DNA of 64,000 nucleotides from Streptacidiphilus rugosus AM-16 (GTDB lineage Bacteria > Actinomycetota > Actinomycetes > Streptomycetales > Streptomycetaceae), in assembly GCF_000744655.1 (NCBI RefSeq), contig NZ_JQMJ01000001.1, positions 1 to 64,000 of the forward strand, written 5' to 3'. A model generated the notes under the pieces. It was given only the letters and a program-made list of their open reading frames with translations, had not been told where the DNA came from and did no database searches. The position numbers and the translations under genes are program-made. This document shows, one piece after another, positions 23,873-32,712 of this stretch; positions within the stretch are counted from its first letter, which is position 1; each line of letters opens with the position of its first letter.

Positions 23873-24280
23873 ATGAGCACCATGACCACCGGGAGGCTGC
23901 TGGCCGTCGCGATGACGGCCGCAGCGCTCGCGGCCAGCACGCCGACCGCCGAAGCGACCGGCCAGTACCAGGCGATTTCCCTGGACGCGGCCTCTGGCGA
24001 CTCGTCAGTGACCGGGCACGCGCAGCTGGATGTGACCCGTGAGCACGGAGGATTCCGCGTGCGTGGCACCGTCACGGCCGACAGCGGCTGCGTCGAGCTG
24101 AAGCTGATCGAGTCCCACTGGGGTCTGTACGTCGGCGGAGACACGGTCGCGCGCGTGTGCGGCCACGATCACCATGTCTCCGTCAGCGCGTTCACCCGCC
24201 ACTCGGACGTGGTGCTGACCGCGGACATCGGCCCGGGCTACGACTCCCGCATCGTGAAGCTCACCGGGACCGGCGGATGA
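23873..24280 (+). CDS. Secreted hypothetical protein
   Basis: The 135-residue product begins with a Sec signal peptide (MSTMTTGRLLAVAMTAAALA, cleavage likely after ASTPTAEA). The mature part of about 105 residues is probably beta-rich (GFRVRGTVTADSGCVELKL, HVSVSAFTRHSDVVLTADIG) with two cysteines that could form a disulfide. The stop overlaps the next start as ATGA, so the two are one transcription unit, probably controlled by operator cluster C. Family unknown. Confidence 0.65.
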   Translation: MSTMTTGRLLAVAMTAAALAASTPTAEATGQYQAISLDAASGDSSVTGHAQLDVTREHGGFRVRGTVTADSGCVELKLIESHWGLYVGGDTVARVCGHDHHVSVSAFTRHSDVVLTADIGPGYDSRIVKLTGTGG

Positions 24281-24771
24281 ACCGTCACGGCCTCCGCGCC
24301 GCCACGGCGGCCCTCCTCAGCGCGGCCACCTGGTTCGCGGTGTGCGGCTGCGCCGCGCACCACCACTGGATGAACCCCGCCCTGTCACCGGCCGCCGCCA
24401 ACCCGAGCGCAACCGCGACCGCTTCACCCCCCGTGGGATTGGATGCCCCGGCCTCTCCGGCCGATCCGCGGATCTCCCGTTCGGCGGACCCGGCGAGCGA
24501 GCCGGCTTCCCCCTCTGCCTCCGGCAGTGCCTTCTCCGCGTCGGTGGGTACGCCCAGGCCCGCCGAGCCGGCCCCGCGCGCGGTCACGCTCCCCGCGCCG
24601 GACGCGCCGGCCCGGCATCACCACCCAGCACGCGGCACGACCGGATCCCACCCCCACGGTGGCGCGACCCACTCCACCGGTCGGCATGGTCCGTCTCCGT
24701 GTGACGCCCTCGCCCACGAGGGCGGGCTGCCGGGGAACCTGTACGCGCAGTGTCGGCACCTCTACGGCTGA
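24277..24771 (+). CDS. Secreted or lipoprotein-like Pro/Ser/His-rich protein
   Basis: The 164-residue product starts with a basic N-terminus and hydrophobic core ending in WFAVCGCAAHHHW, where VCGC may be a lipobox. A low-complexity Pro/Ala/Ser/Thr stretch of about 100 residues and a His-rich segment follow. A short conserved-looking end, CDALAHEGGLPGNLYAQCRH, has two cysteines. The layout suggests a surface-anchored protein with a flexible stalk. Function unknown. Confidence 0.6.
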   Translation: MNRHGLRAATAALLSAATWFAVCGCAAHHHWMNPALSPAAANPSATATASPPVGLDAPASPADPRISRSADPASEPASPSASGSAFSASVGTPRPAEPAPRAVTLPAPDAPARHHHPARGTTGSHPHGGATHSTGRHGPSPCDALAHEGGLPGNLYAQCRHLYG

Positions 24772-24828
24772 CGCACGAGCGCGCGGTGGCCGATGCGCTG
24801 CGCACCGGCCACCCTCCTCTCCTCCTGC

Positions 24829-24866
24829 GCTGCGCATGCGCACCTCCTCCCGTGCGCATGCGCAGC
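24829..24866. terminator. Bidirectional hairpin terminator
   Basis: A perfect 15-base stem, GCTGCGCATGCGCAC / GTGCGCATGCGCAGC, with an 8-base loop lies between the convergent ends at 24771 and 24903. Confidence 0.8.
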
Positions 24867-24902
24867 TGTGCTGCTGGGCGTGCGCAGAGCGGAGCGTTCG
24901 CG

Positions 24903-25082
24903 CTACCTCCGGCCGGCGATGTGCGCAATCAGGACCAGCGCGTAGGTCGACGCGCACGTCGTGATGACGCCCAGGGCGACGGTGCGCACGGGGTCGGCCC
25001 AGCGCGAGCGGGGCCGGTTCTGGGGGCGGGGCAGCGGACGGCTGGGCGCCTTCTTCGCGTGGGACTTCTTCTTCTTGGACAT
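24903..25082 (-). CDS. Small single-pass membrane protein
   Basis: GGAGG before ATG 25082 fixes the start. The 59-residue product has a very basic N-terminus (MSKKKKSHAKKAPSR) and one C-terminal membrane segment (VALGVITTCASTYALVLIAH). Its orientation, divergent from the big transfer operon and close to operator cluster D, suggests co-regulation. Function unknown. Confidence 0.6.
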   Translation of the reverse strand: MSKKKKSHAKKAPSRPLPRPQNRPRSRWADPVRTVALGVITTCASTYALVLIAHIAGRR

Positions 25083-25435
25083 GGCTGGCCTCCACGGATC
25101 GTGACGACAGGTCACGTCGGCCCGAGGGGGCTCGCGCCGCCCCGGGGGATTCCGACGCGGCGAAGACAAGCGGTCCGCCGAGGCTCCACCAACACCCGAA
25201 TCTGGCTGTGCTGGTCCCCGCCCCGTATGGGGCGGAGCGAAGGCTGGTGGCCGTCGACGGGAGCAGATCCGGGTCTTGGTAGAGACCTCGGTGACTGGTA
25301 GTGGGGGCGGGCCCGAAGGCGGCGAACGGCGCCCAGGCGCGCTGGTTAACCGGCCGGTCCGGGGTATCCAGGAACGTCACCAGTGCAGGTCAAGGCCGTG
25401 TTCCGCAGTTGGCTCCCGCTCCGGCGGCGGGCACT
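25083..25435. other. Intergenic, no gene seen
   Basis: The divergent upstream region of the 24903-25082 gene and the transfer operon. It has a GGTTAACC at 25344 and a CGTCACC-AGTGCAGGTCA segment at 25376, related to the GGTNACC repeats and to AGTGCAGGTCA at 2761. No convincing ORF is present. Confidence 0.5.
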
Positions 25436-25534
25436 GGTTACCTGCTGCCGGAGCCGGGCTGGTTACTGGTTACCTTGCCGTCGTTACGTTTTCGTGATGC
25501 CTGGCGGGTGGATCTGGTTACCGGAGCGGTGACC
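25436..25534. promoter_or_regulatory. GGTNACC operator cluster D before the transfer operon
   Basis: Units occur at 25436 (GGTTACC), 25461 (GGTTACT), 25468 (GGTTACC), 25516 (GGTTACC) and 25528 (GGTGACC). The last pair, GGTTACCGGAGCGGTGACC, matches 23755-23773 in 18 of 19 bases and ends 55 bases before ATG 25590. It is therefore well placed to control the whole type IV/Tad array. Confidence 0.72.
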
Positions 25535-25589
25535 TCGCGGGGGTTTGGTCGGGACAAAGAACCCGACCGCATCCCGGAGGCAGACCTCG

Positions 25590-26621
25590 ATGTCCCGCTC
25601 CCCCGCTCACCTTGATGACGAACTCGCCGAAGGCGTCGTCGCTGCTGTCGATCCCGGCCGGGCCTGGCGCCAGCGACGGCTACGCCGCGTCACTGTGTGG
25701 GCTGCGCTCGCGGCCGGGCCGCTGGCCCTGGTCGCGTCCTGCGCCTCCACCCGCCTCCCGGCTCGCGCACCCGCGCACACCGTCGCCGCCGCAGCCGCCG
25801 CCGCAGCCGCAGCCGCAGCCGCAGCCGCGCCGACCCTGGCGCAGGACCCGTCGGGCTTTGCGCAGCTGTTCGTCTCGCTGTGGCTGCGCACCGACGGCAG
25901 CGCCGACGACGCGCACCTGGCCGCGTTGCGCGCACTCGCCCCGAACATCGACCTGCGCACCACGCCGGAGTCCCCCGACAGTGGCACGACGTCGGTTGCG
26001 CAGTGCGCGTCGGTCCGCAGCACCCGGGTGCGCGACGGCTACTGGTCGGTGACGGTCGGCTGTGAGACCGACGGCCGGCTGAGCGCGCTGCGGTACTTCA
26101 CCGTCCCCATCCAGATGACTCCCACCGGCGGTGGGATCGGGTCGCTGGCGGTCGTCGCGCAGCCCGCCGCCATCGCGGCCCCGACAGCGGCCGACGTCCC
26201 GCAGGCGCTGTACCCGGACAGCGCTGCCGCGGGCACACCGCTCGCCTCCGCGGTGGGCGCCTTCGCCACCGCCTATCTGACCGGCCAGGGCGACCTCTCT
26301 GCACTGCTGTCCCCCGGCACCCGCATCCCGGCACCCGCCGCAGCGCTGTACTCGCAGGTGCAGGTGGGTCAGGTCAGTGTCGGGCAGCCGGGGATGGACG
26401 GCCAGGTGCCCGCGGACGGCACCGGCTGCGGGGTCTGGGTCCAGGTGACGGCGACCGACCAGAGCGGCAGCAGTTGGCCGCTGGGCTACGCGCTGCGGAT
26501 GCGCGCCCGGGCCGGGCGTTGGGAGGTCGCCGCTCTCGAGTCCGGCCCCGCCTTGTCCGCCCAGTCCGCTGCGACCTCGACCACGACGCCGTCGGTGGCC
26601 CCATCAGCGACAGCACCCTGA
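25590..26621 (+). CDS. TcpC/VirB8-like conjugal transfer protein
   Basis: CGGAGG at 25575-25580 selects ATG 25590. The 343-residue product has a basic cytosolic N-terminus (AWRQRRLRRV), one membrane segment (TVWAALAAGPLALVASCAS) and a 15-alanine stretch. Two periplasm-type domains of the NTF2-like fold used by TcpC/VirB8 proteins follow (FAQLFVSLWLRTDG, VGAFATAYLTGQGDLSALL and the C-terminal CGVWVQVTATDQSGSSW). Such proteins form the inner-membrane scaffold of Gram-positive conjugation channels. It opens the long operon. Confidence 0.75.
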   Translation: MSRSPAHLDDELAEGVVAAVDPGRAWRQRRLRRVTVWAALAAGPLALVASCASTRLPARAPAHTVAAAAAAAAAAAAAAAPTLAQDPSGFAQLFVSLWLRTDGSADDAHLAALRALAPNIDLRTTPESPDSGTTSVAQCASVRSTRVRDGYWSVTVGCETDGRLSALRYFTVPIQMTPTGGGIGSLAVVAQPAAIAAPTAADVPQALYPDSAAAGTPLASAVGAFATAYLTGQGDLSALLSPGTRIPAPAAALYSQVQVGQVSVGQPGMDGQVPADGTGCGVWVQVTATDQSGSSWPLGYALRMRARAGRWEVAALESGPALSAQSAATSTTTPSVAPSATAP

Positions 26622-26682
26622 CCACGCCTCTCGCCCTCTTGCTCCTCCCCCCTCTCCTGCTTCTCTCTCCGCGGAGTTCTTT

Positions 26683-26997
26683 GTGATCGAGCACCTCTAC
26701 ATGGCCGGCGCCCTGCAGAATCTGGGCACCAACGTGATCGGCATGTTCGCCGACTGGGCCAAGCCCGCCCTGGAGGCGGTCGTCGGCGTGGTCGTCGTCG
26801 TCAAGATCGTCCAAAGGTTCAGCATCAAGGCCGGGATCGGCGTCGCACTCGCCGCCATCGTGTGCCTGGGCCTCTACAACGACCGCGACCAGCTCGGCAC
26901 CGCAGTCACCAACGAGCTCCAGTCCGACACCCACGGCATGAGCCGGCTCCACTCCCCGATCCAGACCCTCCCCACCACGGCTGAGGCGCGGCGGTGA
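26683..26997 (+). CDS. Small membrane protein of the transfer operon
   Basis: The 104-residue product starts at GTG 26683. It has two membrane segments (ALEAVVGVVVVVKIVQ; GIGVALAAIVCLGLYN) and a short hydrophilic tail. Size and position between TcpC-like and TcpE-like genes suggest a TcpD or pilin-like channel component (inference). Its stop overlaps the next start (GTGA). Confidence 0.65.
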   Translation: MIEHLYMAGALQNLGTNVIGMFADWAKPALEAVVGVVVVVKIVQRFSIKAGIGVALAAIVCLGLYNDRDQLGTAVTNELQSDTHGMSRLHSPIQTLPTTAEARR

Positions 26998-27671
26998 CCA
27001 CCGCTGTGGAGGCACCGGTCGCGCGCTCCTACACGAGGGCGCGCCGGCATCCATGGGTGCTGGGCAAGCTCGGCGAGATCCGGCTGTGGCTCGGCCCCTA
27101 CTCGCGGCCACAGCTCGTCGTCGGCGGCGTCGGCCTGCTCGTGCTCGGCAAGACCATCTCCTGGTGGTGGCCGGTCTTCGGGCCGCTGCCGATCGTCGTG
27201 CTCGGGGTCGCGGTGTGGGCGGCGCGGTGCGCGCGGATCGGCGGCCGCGTCCCGGAGGCCGCGGTGTGGGGGTGGGCACTGGTCCTCACCCAGCCGCGCG
27301 CCGGCCGGATCGGCGGCCGCCCGGCCAAGCAGCCGCCCAGCACCCGGCTCGACGGCGGCTTCTACCTCACCGAGACCGGCACTGGAACCGGCCCGGCCGG
27401 TGAGGGCGTAGCGGCTGGGACGACCACGGCAAGGCGGTACGCGGCCGCGCCCAGCACCCGTGCTGCCCGCCGCTCCTCCGCCCCACCTCCACGTCCCCCG
27501 CAGCGTCCCCCGCGGACGCCGCGCCCGGGCCGCACCATCGGGCCGATGACCGCAGCCGTGGGCAGGAGCCGCACCGCGCCCGCCGATGTCGCCGCGCCGT
27601 CCCGTCCCCGTTCTTCGCTGGATCTGCTGCTGGAGCAGGCTGGCGCCCGCACCTCGAATAAGAAGGCGTGA
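26994..27671 (+). CDS. TcpE-like conjugal transfer membrane protein
   Basis: The 225-residue product has two adjacent membrane segments (QLVVGGVGLLVLGKTISWWW; GPLPIVVLGVAVWAARCA) in the first 90 residues, as in TcpE/PrgI-like subunits. A basic, Pro-rich cytosolic tail follows, ending SLDLLLEQAGARTSNKKA. In related systems this protein precedes the VirB4 ATPase gene, as it does here. Confidence 0.65.
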   Translation: MTTAVEAPVARSYTRARRHPWVLGKLGEIRLWLGPYSRPQLVVGGVGLLVLGKTISWWWPVFGPLPIVVLGVAVWAARCARIGGRVPEAAVWGWALVLTQPRAGRIGGRPAKQPPSTRLDGGFYLTETGTGTGPAGEGVAAGTTTARRYAAAPSTRAARRSSAPPPRPPQRPPRTPRPGRTIGPMTAAVGRSRTAPADVAAPSRPRSSLDLLLEQAGARTSNKKA

Positions 27672-27676
27672 CCTTG

Positions 27677-30286
27677 ATGCGTGTTCCGATCCGTCACATC
27701 GTCGACAACCTGGTGTGGTCGACCACCGGCACCGTGTGGGCGTTCTTCCGTGTGACCCCGGTGTCGAACCGCTACTCCCCGGCCCGGGTACGCGCGGAGC
27801 TCGTGTCGCGGCTGACGTCGATGGTCCGTCAGCTCGAGGGCGCGCCGCGCTGGTACGGGCTGGCCGCGCAGATCGACGCGGGCGAGGTCGGCACGCGCAT
27901 GATCGAGGGCATCGACCTGCAGCGGCATCCCGCCTGGGAGGAGACCGCCGATGCCTGCTTCGACCTCGTCGCGGACCAGGAGATGTTCCGGCGCACGCAC
28001 TGGCTCGCGGTGCCGCTCAAGGCCCCCACCCGGCAGGCCGCGTGGGCCGGTCAGCTCGCGGCGACGTGGACGGAGGTCGCCGACCTGCTCGGTATGGCCC
28101 CGGTGCAGGTGACCGAAGGCGAAGTGGACGTCTACCGGCAGCAGGCCCGCCACCTGGCCGCGGCGCTCGCGTCCGGACCGTCGCTTCGTCCGGCGCGCCC
28201 GGCGGAGATCGTGTGGATGTGCCGGCATGCGATCTGCCGAGGCCTGGATGCGCCGCTGCTCCTGGAGGCCGAGGAGGCACCGACCGGCGGGGGCCGGATC
28301 GTGGGCGGCACTTTGCGCTCCCCCTCCTATCTGGAGCTGGGGCAGGTGCGGCTCACGGAAGGCGGCCGCCCGTCGTCCGCCGGCGAGACAGGGTCCAAGG
28401 GGCCAGGGCGCGGGGCGCGGGGGCTGCACCGCACGGACGGGACATCACTGATCGCGCGGCGGTGGCTTCAGGTGGAGAGCGAAGCCGGGACCTCCTACCA
28501 GGCCCAGCTCGTGGTGGGTGAGCAGCCGGCGGTGGCGGCCGCGTCGGCGGCGGATGTGCTGGCGCAGTTGGAGGTCTGTCCGTTCCCGGTGGACTACGTC
28601 ATCGACCTCGCCGTCGTGCCGGCGGAGAAGGCAAAGTTGTCGGTGCGGCGCAAGAAGCGGGAGCTGGTGGACCAGGCCGACCAGTACGGCGCGGAGACCT
28701 CCGGCCTTCCGGACACGATCTACAACGCGGCCGGGGACCTGGGCGAGGAGAGCAGCCGCCTGGAGCAGACCACCAGCGAGGTCGAGGTCCAGTCGGTGAC
28801 CGCGCTCACCGTGTGGGCGACCACCCCGGCGGAGGCCGAGCAACGCGCCCGAACGCTCGCGGGGGCGTTCACCGCGCTGAACTACCAGATCGTGCGCCCG
28901 GTCGGCAGCCAGGAGATCCTCTTCTCCCTCTCGCTGCCCGGCACGGTGTCCTCGCCCAGGTTGCGGGAGTTCCGCCAGCACGAACTGTCCGGGGACTGGG
29001 CGCTGCGCGGGGCCGCGACCAGCGTCGACCTCGGTGATGAGCACGGCGCGCTGGCCGGGTTCAACCTCGACAGCGGCACCGCCCTCCCTGTGCTCATCGA
29101 CCTCGCCGGAGCCCCGGGACGTAACCGCTCCGCCTCGATGGGTGTGGTGGGGGAGCTCGGGTCGGGCAAGAGCATCGTGCAGAAGACCCTGGCAATCGCC
29201 GTGGTCGACCGCGGCGGGCAGGCCATCGTCATCGACCGCACCCCCCTGCGCGAGTGGGCCGCCTTCGCCCAGGCCGCCACCTCGGGCCGGGCGCAGATCG
29301 TGGACGCAGCCACCGCCACCGTCAGCATCGACCCGCTGCGGCTGTTCCCTCCCGCGGACGGCGCGCGGTGGGCGATGAGCTACCTCACCCTGCAGCTCGG
29401 CGTCGGCGCCATGTCGGCGGCCGGGGCGCTACTGAGTCACGCCGTCCACCACGTCGCCGCCACCGCCGCACCGAGCATGCGCGCGGTGCTGGACCACCTC
29501 ACCACGCTGGGAGAGGAGGATCAGGCGAGCCGGCGGGCGCAGGAGGCCGCACAGCTGGCGGACATGCTGCGGATCGTCGCCGAGGACCGGTTCGGGCAGA
29601 TGGTCTTCGACCCGGCCCTCGCCGCCCTGCGGTGGGAGAACCTGGACGGCGACATGGTGGTGTTCACCACCGCCGGCCTGCTGCTCCCCTCCAAGGAGGC
29701 GCTGGCCGATCCGAAGCTGCTGGCGCAGCAGCCGCTCGAGGCGCTGATCGGCCGCGCGGTCCTCTATCTGGTCGCGGCGGTCGCCCGGGAGGTCGCGTTC
29801 AAGACTCCCTCCCGGTTCGGGTGGATCGACATGGACGAGTGCTACTGGCTCACCTCCTCCACCGAGGGCGCGCACCTGGTCCACGAGATCGTCCACGACG
29901 GCCGCAAGCACAACGCCGGCGTCGGCCTCGGCTCCCACGACCCGAACGAGCTCGGCGACCAGACCACCCGCGGCCTGCTCGGCTACAAGCTCGTGATGCG
30001 GCACACCGACCCGGCACTGATCCGCCGTTCCCTTCAGTTCCTCGGCCTGGACCCCGCCGATCTCCAGCTGCTCGACACCGTCGCGGGCTTCTCGCCCAGC
30101 GGCGCAACCGACCGGCAGGGCGAGTGTCTGCTGCGCGACAACGCCGGCCGCCTCGGCAGGGTCCGGATCGAGATCCCCCCGGTCCCTCGCATCGAGGAAC
30201 AGATCGGGACCACGCCCTCGGACAGCGGCAGCGGCAGCGGCAGCGGCAGCGGGATGCTGCTCAAGAGCGTCGGGGCGTCAGCATGA
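27677..30286 (+). CDS. VirB4-like (TcpF-like) type IV secretion ATPase
   Basis: AAGAAGG at 27660-27666 is nearly on top of GTG 27668 but well spaced from ATG 27677, which I prefer (869 residues). The N-terminal half contains the SLTTDFC-type region of VirB4 relatives in altered form. The C-terminal ATPase has GVVGELGSGKSIVQKTL (Walker A, about 490-506) and AIVIDRTPL. FGWIDMDECYWLTS is the Walker B-like acid pair, and NAGVGLGSHDPNELGD fits the conserved sensor. A SGSGSGSGSG tail is encoded by a GGCAGC repeat near 30226. It powers channel assembly and substrate transfer. Confidence 0.82.
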   Translation: MRVPIRHIVDNLVWSTTGTVWAFFRVTPVSNRYSPARVRAELVSRLTSMVRQLEGAPRWYGLAAQIDAGEVGTRMIEGIDLQRHPAWEETADACFDLVADQEMFRRTHWLAVPLKAPTRQAAWAGQLAATWTEVADLLGMAPVQVTEGEVDVYRQQARHLAAALASGPSLRPARPAEIVWMCRHAICRGLDAPLLLEAEEAPTGGGRIVGGTLRSPSYLELGQVRLTEGGRPSSAGETGSKGPGRGARGLHRTDGTSLIARRWLQVESEAGTSYQAQLVVGEQPAVAAASAADVLAQLEVCPFPVDYVIDLAVVPAEKAKLSVRRKKRELVDQADQYGAETSGLPDTIYNAAGDLGEESSRLEQTTSEVEVQSVTALTVWATTPAEAEQRARTLAGAFTALNYQIVRPVGSQEILFSLSLPGTVSSPRLREFRQHELSGDWALRGAATSVDLGDEHGALAGFNLDSGTALPVLIDLAGAPGRNRSASMGVVGELGSGKSIVQKTLAIAVVDRGGQAIVIDRTPLREWAAFAQAATSGRAQIVDAATATVSIDPLRLFPPADGARWAMSYLTLQLGVGAMSAAGALLSHAVHHVAATAAPSMRAVLDHLTTLGEEDQASRRAQEAAQLADMLRIVAEDRFGQMVFDPALAALRWENLDGDMVVFTTAGLLLPSKEALADPKLLAQQPLEALIGRAVLYLVAAVAREVAFKTPSRFGWIDMDECYWLTSSTEGAHLVHEIVHDGRKHNAGVGLGSHDPNELGDQTTRGLLGYKLVMRHTDPALIRRSLQFLGLDPADLQLLDTVAGFSPSGATDRQGECLLRDNAGRLGRVRIEIPPVPRIEEQIGTTPSDSGSGSGSGSGMLLKSVGASA

Positions 30287-32712
30287 CGAAGTGTCTGCAG
30301 CACTGGCGCCCGAGTTGGTACGCCGTTCGACGGGCGGGCTTCCTCACCGGCACGGTCTTCGCGTTCCTGCTCACCGGCGCGCAGGTCGCCGCCGCGGCCA
30401 CCACAACTGATGGCGGGGGCGGGGGCATGCTCGCGCCGTTCAACGTGCCCTCCTCGGAGGGTGTGCCGCTGGACCACTACGCGTTGGTGTCCGATCCGGG
30501 CGGAGTGGGCGACTTCGAGCAGATGGCGCAGTCCTATCTGATGGCGATGCTGTTCTCCCTGGTGCGGATCATCGTCGGCCTGGAGTGCTGGCTGATCCAC
30601 TGGGCCTACAGCTTCCCCGTCACCAAGGCCCTGGCCGGCAAGTCGCAGGAGCTCGCCGACGGCTACCGCACCTGGGTCGTGGACCAGCTCGGCCTGCCCG
30701 GCATGCTGCTGGCCTGGGCGGTGGTGGTCTGCTCGGTGATGCTGCTGCGCGGCCGCACCGGCCGCGCCCTGGGCGAACTCGCCCTCACCCTCACCATCGT
30801 CGGTGTCGCCTCCGCCGGGCTGCTGCGCCCCGACGTCGTCCTCGGCTCCGGAGGCCTGCTCGACCAGGCCCGCCAGGCCTCCCTCGAGGTCGCCTCCGTC
30901 ACCACCAACCACGGCGCACCACCGCCCGCGAACGTCGATCCCGCCTCGATCTCCGGCCCGCTCCAGCAGACACTTACCTCCACCTTCGTCGTGCAGCCCT
31001 ACCAGCTCCTGCAGTTCGGCCGCCCCATCCCCCAAGGCGACAAGGCGTTCGACACTTACCTGGCCTCCGTCACCGCCAACGGCAGCGCCACCTTGCCTGG
31101 AGGGAACTGCGACAGCCTCACCGGCGCCACCAAACTCCTGTGCCAACAGGGTGCACCCGCCACGCCGGACTGCAGCGGCCTGTACCTCCTGGCGAAGCAG
31201 TTCTGCGAACAGGGCGCGCCGAGCAACTCGCCCGGTGACCGAGCCACAGCCCTCGCCGACCGCTTCAAGACCCTCGACCCATCCATCTCCGCCTACGTCG
31301 CCCCGCCGTCGTGGGACCGGGTGTTCGGCGCGATGCTGCTGCTGTTCGCCGCCCTGGTCGTGCTCGTCATGGTCGTGGCGATGGTGCTGGCCCTGTTCGC
31401 CGCGCAAGCCGCCGACGCGTTGTTGGCCGCACTCGACTACCCGGCGCTGGTGTGGGCGATCCTGCCGGGTCCCAGTCGCGGGGTGCTGTGGCGGTGGATC
31501 GGCTCGTTCGTGACCTCGATCCTGGTGCTGTTCGCCGCCTCGGTGTTCCTTCCCGTCTTCGGCCTCACCTGCACGGCGCTGCTGACCGGATCGGGTCAGG
31601 ATCTGATCACCCGGTTGTTCTTCATCGACCTGGTCGCTGTGGTCGCGCTCGGCTTCCACCGCCGCATCATGGCCGGCGCCTCCACCGCCGGCTCCCGGCT
31701 GGCGAACCGGATGCGCTGGGCACGGATCGGCGGCTCAGGCTCCGGCGACGACGCCACCCGCACCGGCCAGGTCATCGCCGGCGCCCTCGCGGGCGGGGGC
31801 GCGCTGGGTGGCGGGGCGGGCGGGTACGGCATGTTCGCCGCCGGGAACCCGGTCCAGGCCCACCTCGCACGCCGCGCCCGACTCCTGTCCGGCGCCCGGG
31901 CGCTGGCGGACATCCCCGGCTCCCCCCTCGGCGCCGGGCGGCTGCTCGGGGACATCGGCCGCGAAGCCGCCCACGGCCTCGCCCCACTCACCCTCACCGC
32001 GCGCGGGATCCACCACGCCTGGAAGGGCCGCGCGCTGACCCCGGCAGAGTTCGACGCCCGCCGCATCAAACCGGGCCTGGGCGGACAGCTCCCGGTCGGA
32101 TCACGGCTCCACAACCGGCTCATCCAGACCCGCGGCGGCCGAGTCATCCTCGGATCCAGCCGCCTGGCCTGGGGCGCCACCTTCGGCGCACCCGCCACCT
32201 GGACCCGCACCCGCCGCAAGATCGCCACTGTCCGCCGTGATGTCCGCGGCCAGGCCACCCACTACCGGCTCGAGGCCGCCAACTACTGGCACACCGAATG
32301 GAAGCCCGGCTTCGACGACATCACCACCCCGGTCCGCCTCGGCGGGAAAGCCGCCGCCCAGGCCGGCCTGAGGATGCACGTCGCCGCCGACGTCTACGGC
32401 CGGGCCGCTGGGACAGCGACCCGCACCGGCGCCGTGAACACCGCCACCGCAGCTGTCCTGCACTACGGCCCCTCCCAGCCCGCAACCTCTGGCGGTGCTC
32501 GCCCGGCGGCGGCCGCCCCGCTGCGCTTCACCCCACCCGCCGAAGGGTCGTCACCGCCGGGGAAGGTCTTCGCTGACGGGGCGGACGACTGGGGTGGCGC
32601 CGACTACCAGGCCGCGCGCCGCGTCTATGAGGAGTTCCAGCAGCAGTTGCGCCGGCGCGGAATCGCAGGCGACGGCGGGCCGGGCAGCTGGCAGAACGGT
32701 GGGCAGCCGTGA
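30283..32712 (+). CDS. TrbL/VirB6-like polytopic transfer protein
   Basis: ATG 30283 overlaps the previous stop (ATGA). The 809-residue product has a signal-like N-terminus and about seven membrane segments, including YLMAMLFSLVRIIVGLECWL, MLLAWAVVVCSVMLL, MLLLFAALVVLVMVVAMVLA and FVTSILVLFAASVFLPVFGL. An extracytoplasmic Cys-containing loop (GNCDSLTGATKLLCQQ) lies between them. The last 320 residues are a long basic, Ala/Arg-rich cytosolic domain. VirB6/TrbL proteins form the inner-membrane pore; the long C-terminal tail is typical of actinobacterial versions. Confidence 0.78.
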   Translation: MTKCLQHWRPSWYAVRRAGFLTGTVFAFLLTGAQVAAAATTTDGGGGGMLAPFNVPSSEGVPLDHYALVSDPGGVGDFEQMAQSYLMAMLFSLVRIIVGLECWLIHWAYSFPVTKALAGKSQELADGYRTWVVDQLGLPGMLLAWAVVVCSVMLLRGRTGRALGELALTLTIVGVASAGLLRPDVVLGSGGLLDQARQASLEVASVTTNHGAPPPANVDPASISGPLQQTLTSTFVVQPYQLLQFGRPIPQGDKAFDTYLASVTANGSATLPGGNCDSLTGATKLLCQQGAPATPDCSGLYLLAKQFCEQGAPSNSPGDRATALADRFKTLDPSISAYVAPPSWDRVFGAMLLLFAALVVLVMVVAMVLALFAAQAADALLAALDYPALVWAILPGPSRGVLWRWIGSFVTSILVLFAASVFLPVFGLTCTALLTGSGQDLITRLFFIDLVAVVALGFHRRIMAGASTAGSRLANRMRWARIGGSGSGDDATRTGQVIAGALAGGGALGGGAGGYGMFAAGNPVQAHLARRARLLSGARALADIPGSPLGAGRLLGDIGREAAHGLAPLTLTARGIHHAWKGRALTPAEFDARRIKPGLGGQLPVGSRLHNRLIQTRGGRVILGSSRLAWGATFGAPATWTRTRRKIATVRRDVRGQATHYRLEAANYWHTEWKPGFDDITTPVRLGGKAAAQAGLRMHVAADVYGRAAGTATRTGAVNTATAAVLHYGPSQPATSGGARPAAAAPLRFTPPAEGSSPPGKVFADGADDWGGADYQAARRVYEEFQQQLRRRGIAGDGGPGSWQNGGQP

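Noticed and set aside
25788-25845. Alanine-coding trinucleotide repeat as a functional variable repeat
   Set aside because: GC-rich Ala runs are common in such linkers after membrane segments; nothing suggests more.
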